A stretch of DNA of 64,000 nucleotides from Pseudomonas sp. ZH-FAD (lineage in GTDB: Bacteria; Pseudomonadota; Gammaproteobacteria; Pseudomonadales; Pseudomonadaceae): assembly GCF_002803095.1 (NCBI RefSeq), contig NZ_PGLR01000003.1:62001-126000 (forward strand). Direction: 5' to 3'. The notes under the pieces were generated by a model. The model was given only the letters and a program-made list of their open reading frames with translations, did not search any database and was not told where the DNA came from. Of the stretch, positions 1 to 8,323 are shown in pieces (the first letter of the stretch is position 1; each line of letters opens with the position of its first letter). Position numbers and translations under genes: made by a program.

Positions 1-895
1 CCAGCATCTCCAGCAGTGCCTTCTGGGCGTGCAGTCGGTTCTCGGCCTGATCCCAGGCAACCGAGCGCGGGTCGTCGAGCAGGTCGACGCTGATTTCTTC
101 GCCACGGTGCGCCGGCAGGCAGTGCATGAAGAGCACGTCTTCGGCGGCGGCGTCGAGCAGCTCGCGGGTGACCTGGTAGGGGCGGAACAACGCCATGCGC
201 TGCTCGGCTTCGTCTTCCTGGCCCATGGAGGCCCACACGTCGGTGCTGACCAGATGGGCGCCGGCCACTGCTTCGCGCGGGTCACGCACGACCTGCACGC
301 GCTCGCCGGCCTGGGCCAGGAAGCGCGCGTCCGGCTCGTAGCCAGCAGGGCAGGCGACCTTGAGCTGGAAGTCGAACTGCATCGCCGCTTCGATATAGGA
401 GTTGCACATGTTGTTGCCGTCGCCGATCCAGGCCACCGTCTTGCCGGTGATGCTGCCGCGGTGTTCGAGGAAGGTCTGCATGTCGGCCAGCAACTGGCAG
501 GGGTGCAGATCGTCGGACAGGCCGTTGATCACCGGTACCTTGGACTTGGCGGCGAACTCGGTGAGGTTGCCGTGGGCGAAGGTGCGGATCATCACCGCGT
601 CGAGCATGCTCGACATGACGATGGCGGCATCGCCGATCGGCTCGCCACGGCCCAGTTGGGTGTCGCGCGGCGAGAGGAAGATGGCCTGGCCACCGAGCTG
701 GATCATGCCGGCTTCGAAGGACAGGCGGGTGCGAGTCGAGGCTTTCTCGAAGATCATGCCCAGCACGCGATTCTTCAGCGGCTCGAAAAGTACGCCACGG
801 TTGCGCAGATTCTTCAGCTCGATGCCTCGGCGGATCAGTCCCACCAGTTCGTCCGGTGTGTAATCCATCATCGAGAGAAAGTGTCTGACGCTCAT
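1..895 (-). CDS. argF: Ornithine carbamoyltransferase (anabolic), 3' end beyond the window
   Basis: This enzyme transfers the carbamoyl group of carbamoyl phosphate to ornithine to give citrulline in cytoplasmic arginine synthesis. Reading leftward from the ATG at 895, the carbamoyl-phosphate motif STRTR lies at residues 53-57, HPCQ at 131-134 and the ornithine-loop motif HCLP near residue 266. About 298 codons are inside the window. The family is usually about 305 residues, so only the last few residues are missing. The protein resembles the anabolic ArgF of P. aeruginosa throughout, not the catabolic ArcB, and no arc genes are nearby. Two short inverted repeats lie upstream (separate entry). 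ArgR control is expected from the family, but I did not find a convincing ArgR site. Confidence 0.96.
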   Translation of the reverse strand, partial: MSVRHFLSMMDYTPDELVGLIRRGIELKNLRNRGVLFEPLKNRVLGMIFEKASTRTRLSFEAGMIQLGGQAIFLSPRDTQLGRGEPIGDAAIVMSSMLDAVMIRTFAHGNLTEFAAKSKVPVINGLSDDLHPCQLLADMQTFLEHRGSITGKTVAWIGDGNNMCNSYIEAAMQFDFQLKVACPAGYEPDARFLAQAGERVQVVRDPREAVAGAHLVSTDVWASMGQEDEAEQRMALFRPYQVTRELLDAAAEDVLFMHCLPAHRGEEISVDLLDDPRSVAWDQAENRLHAQKALLEML

Positions 896-1057
896 CGTTA
901 ACTACCTTTATCACTACAGTTCGCAAGCTTGTGTTCGGGGATAAAACCGACAAAAACAGCAGAGCTTGCGGCAGGAGGCCGCAGGGTGCGACGAAACAGG
1001 GGAAGGCGCGATCTTATAAGGAAATGACGAGACGGCGCAAATTGCCGCCCTCAGGCA

Positions 1058-1121
1058 TACAAAATCCTGTTTTGTAAGCCTTTTCCCAAAGCTGCGTGCG
1101 AGATGTCACAAAACTGACATC
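1058..1121. promoter_or_regulatory. Two short inverted repeats between argF and the lipoprotein gene
   Basis: The 337-bp divergent gap 896-1232 holds two perfect dyads. TACAAAA at 1058-1064 pairs with TTTTGTA at 1070-1076 over a 5-nt spacer. GATGTCA at 1102-1108 pairs with TGACATC at 1115-1121 over a 6-nt spacer. Both could be operators for argF (leftward) or the lipoprotein gene (rightward). Neither fits the Pseudomonas ArgR consensus well, so the bound protein is unknown. A ribosome site AAAGGAG sits at 1220-1226 ahead of the lipoprotein ATG. Confidence 0.4.
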
Positions 1122-1232
1122 ATTGCTTGCGCCGCTCTAGATCGGGCCTCTAGGATGCCGCCGCCTTTCCAAGGCAATGCATTGCCCCCGCAACGGGGAC
1201 ATCCATGGAATATATGTGCAAAGGAGTTTTGC

Positions 1233-1664
1233 ATGAAACACGTAACCTACGCCGCCGCTTTCTCCGCTCTCGCCCTGCTGACTGGCTGTGCCAGCCAGAA
1301 CGTTAGTCAGCCGACCGTTCCGCTGAACGGCACCGTGCAAACTAACCTCAAGGCCGACGTGAAAGTGGGCGAGCCCATCTCCGGTCAATCTTCGGTGAAC
1401 ATCCTGTTCGGTGTGTTCAAGCTGGGTGGTGACACTCAGTTCGCCGATGGCGTGACCTACGGTGGTGGTGAGGGTGGTTTTGCGCTGGGTCTCGACCCGG
1501 TCGCTTCCGCCAAGTCCGCAGCTGCCTACAAGGCAGTCAAGGCCTCGGGTGCCGATGTGATCGTCGCCCCGCGTTACGAAGTGAACGTTCAGGACTACTT
1601 CGTTTACAAGACCGTTAGCGTCAACGTTACCGGCAACAAGGGCACCGTGACCTCCATCCGTTAA
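1233..1664 (+). CDS. Small predicted outer-membrane lipoprotein, unknown function
   Basis: A 143-residue protein starts with a lipoprotein signal: a hydrophobic stretch at residues 7-16, then lipobox LTGC with the lipidated cysteine at residue 19. The mature part is short, glycine-rich and probably beta-rich, with no catalytic motif I recognise. The ATG at 1233 is chosen over an upstream in-frame start because AAAGGAG lies 6 nt before it and the signal peptide begins there. A strong hairpin follows the stop. A homologue near argF is present in P. aeruginosa as I remember it. The function is not known to me. Confidence 0.85.
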   Translation: MKHVTYAAAFSALALLTGCASQNVSQPTVPLNGTVQTNLKADVKVGEPISGQSSVNILFGVFKLGGDTQFADGVTYGGGEGGFALGLDPVASAKSAAAYKAVKASGADVIVAPRYEVNVQDYFVYKTVSVNVTGNKGTVTSIR

Positions 1665-1683
1665 TTCGGACAGTCGCGACCCT

Positions 1684-1712
1684 GAATCGGCAGGCTTGAT
1701 GCCTGCCGATTC
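1684..1712 (+). terminator. Strong hairpin after the lipoprotein gene
   Basis: A perfect 12-bp stem (GAATCGGCAGGC pairing with its complement) closes a 5-nt loop 20 nt after the stop. No T-run follows, so it may act as an mRNA 3' stabiliser or a weak terminator rather than a classic intrinsic one. Confidence 0.6.
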
Positions 1713-1809
1713 ATGAGACGAACGCTGCTGGCGTCGTCTCCGCGCTCGGCCCATAGTTCATGACCTGCGACCTGACCGGTCGTCTCGGATCAGAACAAGA
1801 GGCCAGGCC

Positions 1810-3918
1810 ATGACCAAGTCCCTCCATTACCGTGCGTGCCATCTGTGCGAAGCCATCTGTGGACTCGCCATCGAAACCGAAACCCAGGCAGACGGCTCAA
1901 CGCAGATTCGCTCGATCAAGGGCGATGCCCAGGACAGTTTCAGCCGTGGCCACATCTGCCCCAAGGCCGTGGCACTGCAGGACATCCAGAACGACCCCGA
2001 CCGCATCCGCCAGCCCATGCGCCGCATCGGCGAGCAGTGGCAGGCCATCGGCTGGGATGAAGCGTTCGAGCTGGTGGCCGAGCGCCTGAGTACGATCCAG
2101 GCGGCGCATGGGCAGAACGCCGTGGCGGTTTATCAGGGCAATCCCAGCGTGCACAACTACGGGCTGATGACCCACAGCAACTACTTCCTCGGTCAGCTGA
2201 AAACCCGCAATCGCTTCTCCGCTACCTCGGTCGACCAGTTGCCGCACCACTTGACCAGCCACCTGATGTATGGCCACGGCCTGCTGATTCCGATTCCCGA
2301 CATCGATCACACCGACTTCATGTTGATCCTCGGTGGCAACCCGCTGGCTTCCAACGGCAGCATCATGACCGTGCCGGATGTGGAGAAGCGCCTGAAGGCC
2401 ATCCAGGCGCGCGGCGGCAAGCTGGTGGTGGTCGACCCGCGGCGCAGCGAAACCGCGGCCATCGCCGACCAGCATCTGTTCGTGCGTCCCGGCAGCGATG
2501 CCGCGCTGTTGCTGGCGCTACTCAACACCCTGTTCGAGGAAGGCCTGACGCGCGACAGTCATCTGCCGGTGGAAGGGTTGGAGCAGGTGCGCGAAGCGAT
2601 TGGCGGGTTCCATGCTGAGGCCATGAGTGTGCGTTGTGGGGTGCCGGCCGAAACCATTCGGCAGTTGGCGCGGGATTTCGCCGCAGCGGACAGAGCCGTC
2701 TGTTACGGGCGCATGGGCGTTTCCACCCAGGCGTTCGGCACCCTCTGCCAGTGGTTGGTGCAGCTGATCAACCTGGTGACCGGCAATCTGGATCGCAGCG
2801 GCGGTGTGCTCTGCACGACGCCGGCGGTGGACCTGGTGGCGAGCACCTCGGGCGGGCATTTCAACCGCTGGCAGAGCCGGGTATCCGGCCTGCCGGAGTA
2901 CGGCGGCGAGTTGCCGGTTTCGGCGCTGGCCGAAGAGATGCTCACGCCTGGCGAGGGACAGATCCGTGCGCTGGTCACCGTGGCCGGCAACCCGGTGCTG
3001 TCCACGCCCAATGGACGGCAACTGGAGCAGGCGCTGGACGGTCTGGAGTTCATGCTCTCGGTGGATTTCTACATCAACGAGACCACTCGCTACGCCGACC
3101 TGATCCTGCCGCCGACCGCGCCGCTGGAGCATGATCACTACGACACCACCTTCAATGTGTTCGCGGTGCGCAATGTCACCCGTTTCAACGAGGCGATCCT
3201 GGCCAAGCCGGACGGCGCGCTGCACGACTGGGAAATCTTCGTCGGCCTGGCCAAGGCCTTCGCGGCGCGCAATGGTCTTGAGCTGAAACCGACCCTGGCG
3301 CCGGAGCAGATGATCGACATGGGCCTGCGTTTTGGCCCCTATGGTGATCGCAGTGAGCGCAAACTCAGCCTGGCGGCTTTGTGCGAGCATCCGCATGGGC
3401 TCGATCTGGGACCGCTGCAACCGAATCTTGCTGCGCGCCTGAAAACGCCGAGCAAGGCGGTGCAGGCCGCGCCTGAGCTGCTGCTGGCCGATCTGGCACG
3501 TTTCGCCAAGCAGCAACAACCGGCTGCCCATGAACTGCTGCTGATCGGCCGTCGTCACGTGCGCAGCAACAACTCCTGGATGCACAACTATCACCGTCTG
3601 GTGAAGGGCAAGCCGCGTCATCATTTGTTGATGAACCCGGCGGATCTGGCCAGTCGTGGCTTGGCCGATGGCCAGCGCGTACGGGTGCGCTCGCGGGTCG
3701 GCAGCATCGAGGTGGAGGTGGCCGCCAGCGATGAGGTGATGGCTGGCGTGGTCAGCCTGCCTCACGGTTGGGGCCATGCCCGACCCGGGGTACAGATGGA
3801 TATCGCCCGCGCGCAGCCGGGTGCCAGCGCCAATGACCTGACCGACGAGCGCCAGCTCGATGCGCTGTCCGGCAATGCGGTGCTCAATGGTGTGCCGGTC
3901 GAAGTGGTGGCTGCGTAG
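1810..3918 (+). CDS. Molybdopterin oxidoreductase (DMSO reductase superfamily), substrate unknown
   Basis: A 702-residue cytoplasmic-type enzyme of the formate dehydrogenase / assimilatory nitrate reductase branch. Cysteines 10, 13, 17 and 50 (CxxCxxxC, then HIC) form the N-terminal 4Fe-4S site. The central part carries the molybdopterin-binding folds, with VDPRRSETA and GNP-type stretches typical of the family. The last ~120 residues form the cofactor-closing beta-barrel domain (HVRSNNSWMHN, then LPHGWGH). No Tat or Sec signal is present, so it should act in the cytoplasm. No partner subunit or molybdenum-cofactor gene is adjacent. P. aeruginosa has a similar stand-alone oxidoreductase between argF and grxD. 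The electron donor and substrate cannot be told from sequence. Confidence 0.9.
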   Translation: MTKSLHYRACHLCEAICGLAIETETQADGSTQIRSIKGDAQDSFSRGHICPKAVALQDIQNDPDRIRQPMRRIGEQWQAIGWDEAFELVAERLSTIQAAHGQNAVAVYQGNPSVHNYGLMTHSNYFLGQLKTRNRFSATSVDQLPHHLTSHLMYGHGLLIPIPDIDHTDFMLILGGNPLASNGSIMTVPDVEKRLKAIQARGGKLVVVDPRRSETAAIADQHLFVRPGSDAALLLALLNTLFEEGLTRDSHLPVEGLEQVREAIGGFHAEAMSVRCGVPAETIRQLARDFAAADRAVCYGRMGVSTQAFGTLCQWLVQLINLVTGNLDRSGGVLCTTPAVDLVASTSGGHFNRWQSRVSGLPEYGGELPVSALAEEMLTPGEGQIRALVTVAGNPVLSTPNGRQLEQALDGLEFMLSVDFYINETTRYADLILPPTAPLEHDHYDTTFNVFAVRNVTRFNEAILAKPDGALHDWEIFVGLAKAFAARNGLELKPTLAPEQMIDMGLRFGPYGDRSERKLSLAALCEHPHGLDLGPLQPNLAARLKTPSKAVQAAPELLLADLARFAKQQQPAAHELLLIGRRHVRSNNSWMHNYHRLVKGKPRHHLLMNPADLASRGLADGQRVRVRSRVGSIEVEVAASDEVMAGVVSLPHGWGHARPGVQMDIARAQPGASANDLTDERQLDALSGNAVLNGVPVEVVAA

Positions 3919-3942
3919 ACGGGCGTCTCTCCAGACCGGGTG

Positions 3943-4029
3943 GTAGGAGCCGCGCCTCGCGGCGAAGGGTGGCCGTCACGCCATGTTGGGGAAATACCCA
4001 AGCGCTTCGCCCCGAGGCAGGGCTCCCAC
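3943..4029. repeat. Inverted pair of REP-like sequences (BIME)
   Basis: A REP-type unit beginning GTAGGAGCCGCGCC at 3943-3966 faces an inverted, diverged copy (GCTTCGCC...GGCTCCCAC) at 4004-4029. The paired arrangement just after a stop codon is typical of Pseudomonas bacterial interspersed mosaic elements. It may stabilise the 3' end of the oxidoreductase mRNA. Confidence 0.65.
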
Positions 4030-4056
4030 GGGGCATCGCAAGACCGCGTAATGGAT

Positions 4057-4089
4057 GCTCGGCAAGGCCGAGCATTATGCTCGGCTTTT
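4057..4089 (+). terminator. Overlapping alternative hairpins ending in a T-run, upstream of grxD
   Basis: Three 7-nt blocks alternate: GCTCGGC (4057-4063), GCCGAGC (4067-4073) and GCTCGGC (4079-4085), followed by TTTT. The middle block can pair with either neighbour, so the terminator hairpin (second with third) and the first hairpin exclude each other. The simplest role is termination of the oxidoreductase transcript. A TACAAT at 4093-4098 could be the -10 box of grxD. Confidence 0.55.
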
Positions 4090-4148
4090 CGCTACAATCG
4101 CGCCACCGTGGCGACCGCCGGGTCGCGAAGTCTATGCTGAGGTGCCCC

Positions 4149-4475
4149 ATGGATATCATCGAAACCATCAAAGAGCAGATCGCCAACAACACCGTTCTGC
4201 TGTACATGAAAGGCTCGCCCAACGCGCCGCAGTGTGGCTTCTCCGCCCGTGCTGCCCAGGTGGTGATGGGCTGTGGCGAAAAGTTCGCCTACGTCGACAT
4301 CCTGCAAAATCCGGAAATCCGCGCCAACCTGCCGAAGTACGCCAACTGGCCGACCTTCCCGCAGCTGTGGGTCGGTGGTGAGCTGGTCGGTGGTAGCGAC
4401 ATCCTCACCGAGATGTACGAGAAAGGTGAGCTGCAGACCCTGATCAAGGATGCCGTGAGCAAAGCCGGCGCCTGA
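4149..4475 (+). CDS. grxD: Monothiol glutaredoxin (Grx4 type)
   Basis: A 108-residue single-domain monothiol glutaredoxin. It has the signature CGFS active site (Cys29), the upstream KGSPNAPQ block and the TFPQLWVGGELVGG glutathione-binding segment. Members bind and deliver [2Fe-2S] clusters, often with a BolA-family partner, in the cytoplasm. The start at 4149 gives the normal family N terminus. It is flanked by terminators on both sides, so it is probably transcribed alone. Confidence 0.97.
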   Translation: MDIIETIKEQIANNTVLLYMKGSPNAPQCGFSARAAQVVMGCGEKFAYVDILQNPEIRANLPKYANWPTFPQLWVGGELVGGSDILTEMYEKGELQTLIKDAVSKAGA

Positions 4476-4490
4476 TCACTGCTCGTGCAA

Positions 4491-4518
4491 AAAAGAACCC
4501 GCCTAGGCGGGTTCTTTT
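4491..4518. terminator. Bidirectional intrinsic terminator between grxD and ydbL
   Basis: A perfect dyad, AAAAGAACCCGCC with its complement, is bordered by A- and T-runs. It serves grxD from the left and the ydbH-ynbE-ydbL operon from the right. Confidence 0.9.
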
Positions 4519-4536
4519 GTTTCTGCCAGCAGCTTT

Positions 4537-4875
4537 CTATTTCTGCAGCCACTGGCCGTTCAACTGGATGAATTGTCCCTTGGGCGTGCGCTCGATGGCC
4601 TTCTTGCCGGCGATGGCTTCCACGTCGTTCAGGCTGATGCCATTGTCCTGTGCCACCTTCTGATACTCGGCGCGACGCGCCTGGTTGATCAGGCGGGCAA
4701 TTTCGTCGGCCTGGCCGCCAGGCTTGACCACGCCCAGGTAGCCATTGGGTTGCTCGCCGAGCTGGCCGCTGGCCTTGGCGTCGCCCAGCGCACTCATGGC
4801 CTGGTTGAGGTTCAGTGCGTATGCCGGCAGGCTCAGGCTCAATGCGAGCAGCAGGGTCGAAATGTATCGAATCAT
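4537..4875 (-). CDS. ydbL: YdbL family periplasmic protein (DUF1318)
   Basis: A 112-residue protein with a Sec signal peptide (cleavage after the PAYA stretch near residue 20) and a compact DUF1318 domain. In E. coli, YdbL works with the outer-membrane lipoprotein YnbE and the inner-membrane AsmA-like bridge protein YdbH; it is thought to stop YnbE from over-assembling. The ATG at 4875 follows a GGAGAGA ribosome site. It is the last gene of the leftward operon 7658-4537, 31 bp after ynbE, and ends at a good terminator. Confidence 0.9.
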   Translation of the reverse strand: MIRYISTLLLALSLSLPAYALNLNQAMSALGDAKASGQLGEQPNGYLGVVKPGGQADEIARLINQARRAEYQKVAQDNGISLNDVEAIAGKKAIERTPKGQFIQLNGQWLQK

Positions 4876-4906
4876 CGTCTCTCTCCGTAGAACCTGTGCG
4901 GCGGGC

Positions 4907-5098
4907 TCAAAACAGACCACTGTCTTCGTTGAATACACTGTCCAGCGCCTTGTCCACCTTGATGTAGATTTCGTGCTCGACCTTGACGTTCAGGTTGATG
5001 TTGATCGGTTCGTTCGGCATGGCCAGTTGTACCGTCGGGGTACAGGCCTGGCACAGCAGCCCCAGGCTCAGGACTGCGAGGAGGCGGTACGTGCGCAT
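4907..5098 (-). CDS. ynbE: YnbE-like outer-membrane lipoprotein
   Basis: A 63-residue lipoprotein with lipobox LCQAC (lipidated Cys19), followed by a short beta-forming segment (PININLNVKVEHEIYIKVDKA). In E. coli, YnbE copies stack on the C-terminal end of YdbH and join it to the outer membrane to form an intermembrane lipid conduit. It starts 4 bp after the ydbH stop, indicating co-translation. The start at 5098 is set by the signal peptide. Confidence 0.92.
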   Translation of the reverse strand: MRTYRLLAVLSLGLLCQACTPTVQLAMPNEPININLNVKVEHEIYIKVDKALDSVFNEDSGLF

Positions 5099-5102
5099 GG
5101 CG

Positions 5103-7658
5103 CTACTCCTTTGGTTCTTGGGGGACACGCTGGCGCATCCATTGCTGAATCCGTTGCTGGATGATGCCACTGACCTTGTCGGTCAGCTGCAGGCTGGCCA
5201 GCAAGGCCGGAATGTCTTCTTCCAGATTGATGTTGAAATGGATGGGCCGGCCTTTCTCGATGGCCGGGTTCTGTCCATGCAGGCGCATGCCTAGCCGCAG
5301 TGTGCCGGACTGATCATAGTCGACGCTACTGCTGAGCAGATCGTAGTGGAAGTCTTCCAGCGCGTCGGTGACCAGCTTCATACCCGGGTTGGCCTGACCC
5401 ATGGCGCGGATGCGCGGTGAATGAAAACGCAGTTGCCCACCCGGTGGCCTGGCTTCGATCAGGCCCTGTTCGATATTGATGGCGCCAGCCAGGCGCAGCG
5501 GCAGGGTGCCGTCGATCAGCCCGCTACCGGCCAGCCCTTCGGCTGGGTAGACGCGAAACAGCTCTTGCAGATTCAGGCCACTGAGCCTCAGGGGCAGCAA
5601 CTGGCTGGGTTGTTCCAGTGCCCAGGTCGCCGGTGCCAGGCTCAGGCTGCCGCCGAGAATGCCCAGTTCGGCGCGCTGGTGGGTCAGGCTGCCTGCCAGT
5701 GGTCGTTGCAGGCTGGCCTGGTAGCTGGCCTGCAACTGCAGAGGGCCGAGCTCGATGCCGGGATCGAGCTGCTTGGCACTCAACTGAGGCAGGTCGAGGC
5801 GAAGTCGGTCGCCGTTCAGCTGCAACCGCAGCTCGGCATCGACACCGCTCAGGGTGGTGCGGTCATAGATGCCGGCCAGGCCCTTGCCGGTCAGGCTGGC
5901 CTTGAGTTGCAGGGGCTTGCCGCCGGGCAGGTTGAGGCTGGCGTTGCCCTGAATGCGGCCGTTTTCCAAGGTCATTAGCGGCGGCCAGTCGGCCAGGGTT
6001 TGTGCCAGTGGGTTGCCGGCGCGCAGGAACAGCTCGTCCAGGGTGGCATTCAGGTTCAGCGCGTTGGTCGTGTTGTCCAGACGCAGGGCCATGCTCAGGC
6101 CTGAATCGGCCAGCAGTGCACCGTCTAGGGTCTGGCTGCCGGCGTCGGCGTTGACGTTTCCCTGCCATTGCCAGCCCTGGGCCTGCAATTGTGGATGGTG
6201 CAGACGCTGGATGCGCAGGCCCAGCGGGCCGGACAGGGTCGGTGTGCTTGGGGGGCCGCTCAGGGTGATGCCGGCCAGCTTCGCCTGCGCTTGCTGCAGG
6301 TCAAGCTCGGCGCCGCGCAGGCGCTGGACGTCGAGGCGCGAGCTGTCGGCCAGGTTGAGCTGCAACTGCTGCTGCGTGACGTTGCCTTTGAGGTCAAGGC
6401 TCAGATGCAGGTCATCGAGACGGCTGTCAGCCAGGTCCAGGCGTTTGCTGCGCGCCTCGAGCTGCAGGTGTCGAACGTCGAGTGCCCAGTCGGAGGATTG
6501 GTGCAGGGCAAGCTCGGCATCTGCCTGCAGTTCCAGCGGGCCGTGGCCGCTGACGTTCAACAGCAGGGCCAGCGCCTCATCGGCATCGCCCTCCAGAGGC
6601 GCGAGGTGCAGTTGCAATTGCTGCGGCCGCAGGCCGCTTGGCAGCGACGCCAGCCAGGGCGCCTCCTGTGTGTCGAGCTGCAGTTGGGCGTTCAAACGCC
6701 GGGCCTGCCATCTGCCCAGGGTATTGCTGAGATCGAGCGCCAGCTCACCGCTGACCAGGCCGACGCCGGGAAGCGGCCAGGGCTGCGGTAGCTGCGCATC
6801 GACCCGCAGCCACCCGGGGGTGGCCAGCAGTTCGCTGAACGTAGGGGCGGCCTGCGGTACCTGCAACTGCCACTGGGCGTTCATCCCGGCCTGCCGGGGT
6901 GTGGCCGGCAGAGCGGCAGCGTCGAGTAGCGTCCATTCGCTCAGCCATTCGGCGAGCCAGGCCATATCCTGCAGCGCGGTAACCTCAAGCTCGCCGCTCC
7001 ATTGCAGGGCATCGGCCTGAGCCTGCAAGTCGCTATGCAGGGCGATCTGCGGTTGATCATCGAGATGCAGGTTCAACTGCAGCTGTCGCGGGCTGTTCAG
7101 CTCGCTGCCCAGCCCCTGCAGTTGTGCTTGCAACTTCGCCCTGTGGGCTGCGCGCAACAGCAGCGTATGCAACTGCAGGGTATCGTCCAGCAGGCTTAGG
7201 TCGACGTCGCCCTGCAGTGTGCAGCGACCGCTGGCGCAGGGCAGTTGCGCTTGGGCGTTGCGCAGTTCGATGTGCCGTGGAAGCCATGGCAGGGCATTGC
7301 TCAGGGTTTGCAGGAGTCCGGCAAGGTCGCTGTCGCTCGGGCTTTCGGATTCTCCCTGCGCAGGCTGCCACGACAGGCGCAGGTCCTGCGCAACCAGGCG
7401 GTAGCGAGGCGCCTCACTGGCCAGCCAGTAGAGTTGCAGCTGGCCGCTTTGTACCAGCAGCTCGCCGTCACGGCGTTGTACCAGGCTTGCATCCTGGAAC
7501 TGCAGGCCTCGCCAGGAAAGGCTCAGTCGCTGCCAGTCCAGCTCGATGTGCTGTTCCTCGAGCAGCTGCTGCACGCGGTAGCCGACATAGCAGGCCAGAA
7601 GCGACAGCAGCGCCAGTATCGCTACGCAGGTGCTCAGCCAGAAACGCCGGCGACTCAT
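5103..7658 (-). CDS. ydbH: YdbH-type AsmA-like intermembrane lipid transport protein
   Basis: An 851-residue protein with one N-terminal transmembrane helix (residues ~6-28), then a long periplasmic region of repeated amphipathic beta-strands rich in Leu and Gln, ending in the conserved YdbH C-terminal region. TamB, YhdP and YdbH are partly redundant AsmA-like bridges that move phospholipid from the inner to the outer membrane. The ATG at 7658 begins MSRRRFWLS just before the helix; a start 42 bp further up would add residues before the membrane segment without a ribosome site. It is first in the ydbH-ynbE-ydbL operon, the same order as in enterobacteria. Confidence 0.92.
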   Translation of the reverse strand: MSRRRFWLSTCVAILALLSLLACYVGYRVQQLLEEQHIELDWQRLSLSWRGLQFQDASLVQRRDGELLVQSGQLQLYWLASEAPRYRLVAQDLRLSWQPAQGESESPSDSDLAGLLQTLSNALPWLPRHIELRNAQAQLPCASGRCTLQGDVDLSLLDDTLQLHTLLLRAAHRAKLQAQLQGLGSELNSPRQLQLNLHLDDQPQIALHSDLQAQADALQWSGELEVTALQDMAWLAEWLSEWTLLDAAALPATPRQAGMNAQWQLQVPQAAPTFSELLATPGWLRVDAQLPQPWPLPGVGLVSGELALDLSNTLGRWQARRLNAQLQLDTQEAPWLASLPSGLRPQQLQLHLAPLEGDADEALALLLNVSGHGPLELQADAELALHQSSDWALDVRHLQLEARSKRLDLADSRLDDLHLSLDLKGNVTQQQLQLNLADSSRLDVQRLRGAELDLQQAQAKLAGITLSGPPSTPTLSGPLGLRIQRLHHPQLQAQGWQWQGNVNADAGSQTLDGALLADSGLSMALRLDNTTNALNLNATLDELFLRAGNPLAQTLADWPPLMTLENGRIQGNASLNLPGGKPLQLKASLTGKGLAGIYDRTTLSGVDAELRLQLNGDRLRLDLPQLSAKQLDPGIELGPLQLQASYQASLQRPLAGSLTHQRAELGILGGSLSLAPATWALEQPSQLLPLRLSGLNLQELFRVYPAEGLAGSGLIDGTLPLRLAGAINIEQGLIEARPPGGQLRFHSPRIRAMGQANPGMKLVTDALEDFHYDLLSSSVDYDQSGTLRLGMRLHGQNPAIEKGRPIHFNINLEEDIPALLASLQLTDKVSGIIQQRIQQWMRQRVPQEPKE

Positions 7659-7790
7659 GAGTGTTCCTTGCTCGGTGCGGTCCACTGGACGGTACCCCAT
7701 GCTCGAGTGGGTGCCAAGCGGCTTTCCGTGCTATTGTGTATTTACAGCTTTAAATATTTATTTTGTCGTAAACGAGCGAAGGAGGATGTG

Positions 7791-8162
7791 ATGAGTGCCG
7801 TGACTCGCTCTCAGCCCGATGCCGATGCGGTACTGGCTAAAGCCCTGCTCAATACGCGTGAGCAACTGGGGCTGACGCAGCAGGAGCTGGCCGACATCGT
7901 TGGCGTCCATCGCAGTGCCATCAGCCGCTGGAACGAGCAGGGTGGTTTGCGTCCGCAGAGCAAGACCGGCGAGCTGGCGCTGTTGCTGATTCGCGTCTAT
8001 CGCGCGCTGTTTGCCCTGTTTGGTGGCAATCAGCAGGACATGCGCCATTTCCTGCGCACCGAAAATCGCCATCTGGCTGGCATTCCGCTGCAGCAGATGA
8101 GTCAGGTGCAGGGGCTGGTGCGTGTTGTCGAGTATCTGGACGCCATTCGCGGCAAAGTCTGA
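7791..8162 (+). CDS. Xre/MbcA/ParS-type antitoxin of a RES toxin system
   Basis: A 123-residue antitoxin with a helix-turn-helix (residues ~20-52; TQQELADIVGVHRSAISRW) and a C-terminal toxin-binding DUF2384/MbcA-ParS-Xre domain that ends LVRVVEYLDAIRGKV. Partners of this family neutralise RES-domain toxins and repress their own promoter. GGAGG at 7781-7785 precedes the ATG at 7791. The AT-rich stretch 7741-7770 just upstream is the likely autoregulated promoter. The RES gene follows, but 161 bp away, because a small palindromic element begins exactly after the stop codon. Confidence 0.92.
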   Translation: MSAVTRSQPDADAVLAKALLNTREQLGLTQQELADIVGVHRSAISRWNEQGGLRPQSKTGELALLLIRVYRALFALFGGNQQDMRHFLRTENRHLAGIPLQQMSQVQGLVRVVEYLDAIRGKV

Positions 8163-8301
8163 GAGCCTGCTCAAAGCCTGCTGCGCGTCGGCCCTGCTGC
8201 GTTAAAAACAGACTCGGAATGCTCATGTACAAAAGTACACTCCGCTTCCTCGCCTATTTTTGCCTTGCACGGCTCTAGCTCGCGATGCTTTGAGCAGGCT
8301 C
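8163..8301 (+). mobile_element. ~140-bp palindromic MITE-like element, copy 1
   Basis: Perfect 15-bp terminal inverted repeats (GAGCCTGCTCAAAGC at 8163-8177 and its complement at 8287-8301) enclose the family core GCGTTAAAA...CATGTAC-GTACA...CGCTTCCTCGCC...GCCTTG. It starts on the base after the TGA of the antitoxin gene. The flanks CTGA (8159-8162) and CTGC (8301-8304) may be a decayed 4-bp target duplication. It has no coding capacity. Related copies are at 20820, 26273 and 27277. Confidence 0.85.
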
Positions 8302-8323
8302 TGCGCTTTAAGGAGGTATCGCC

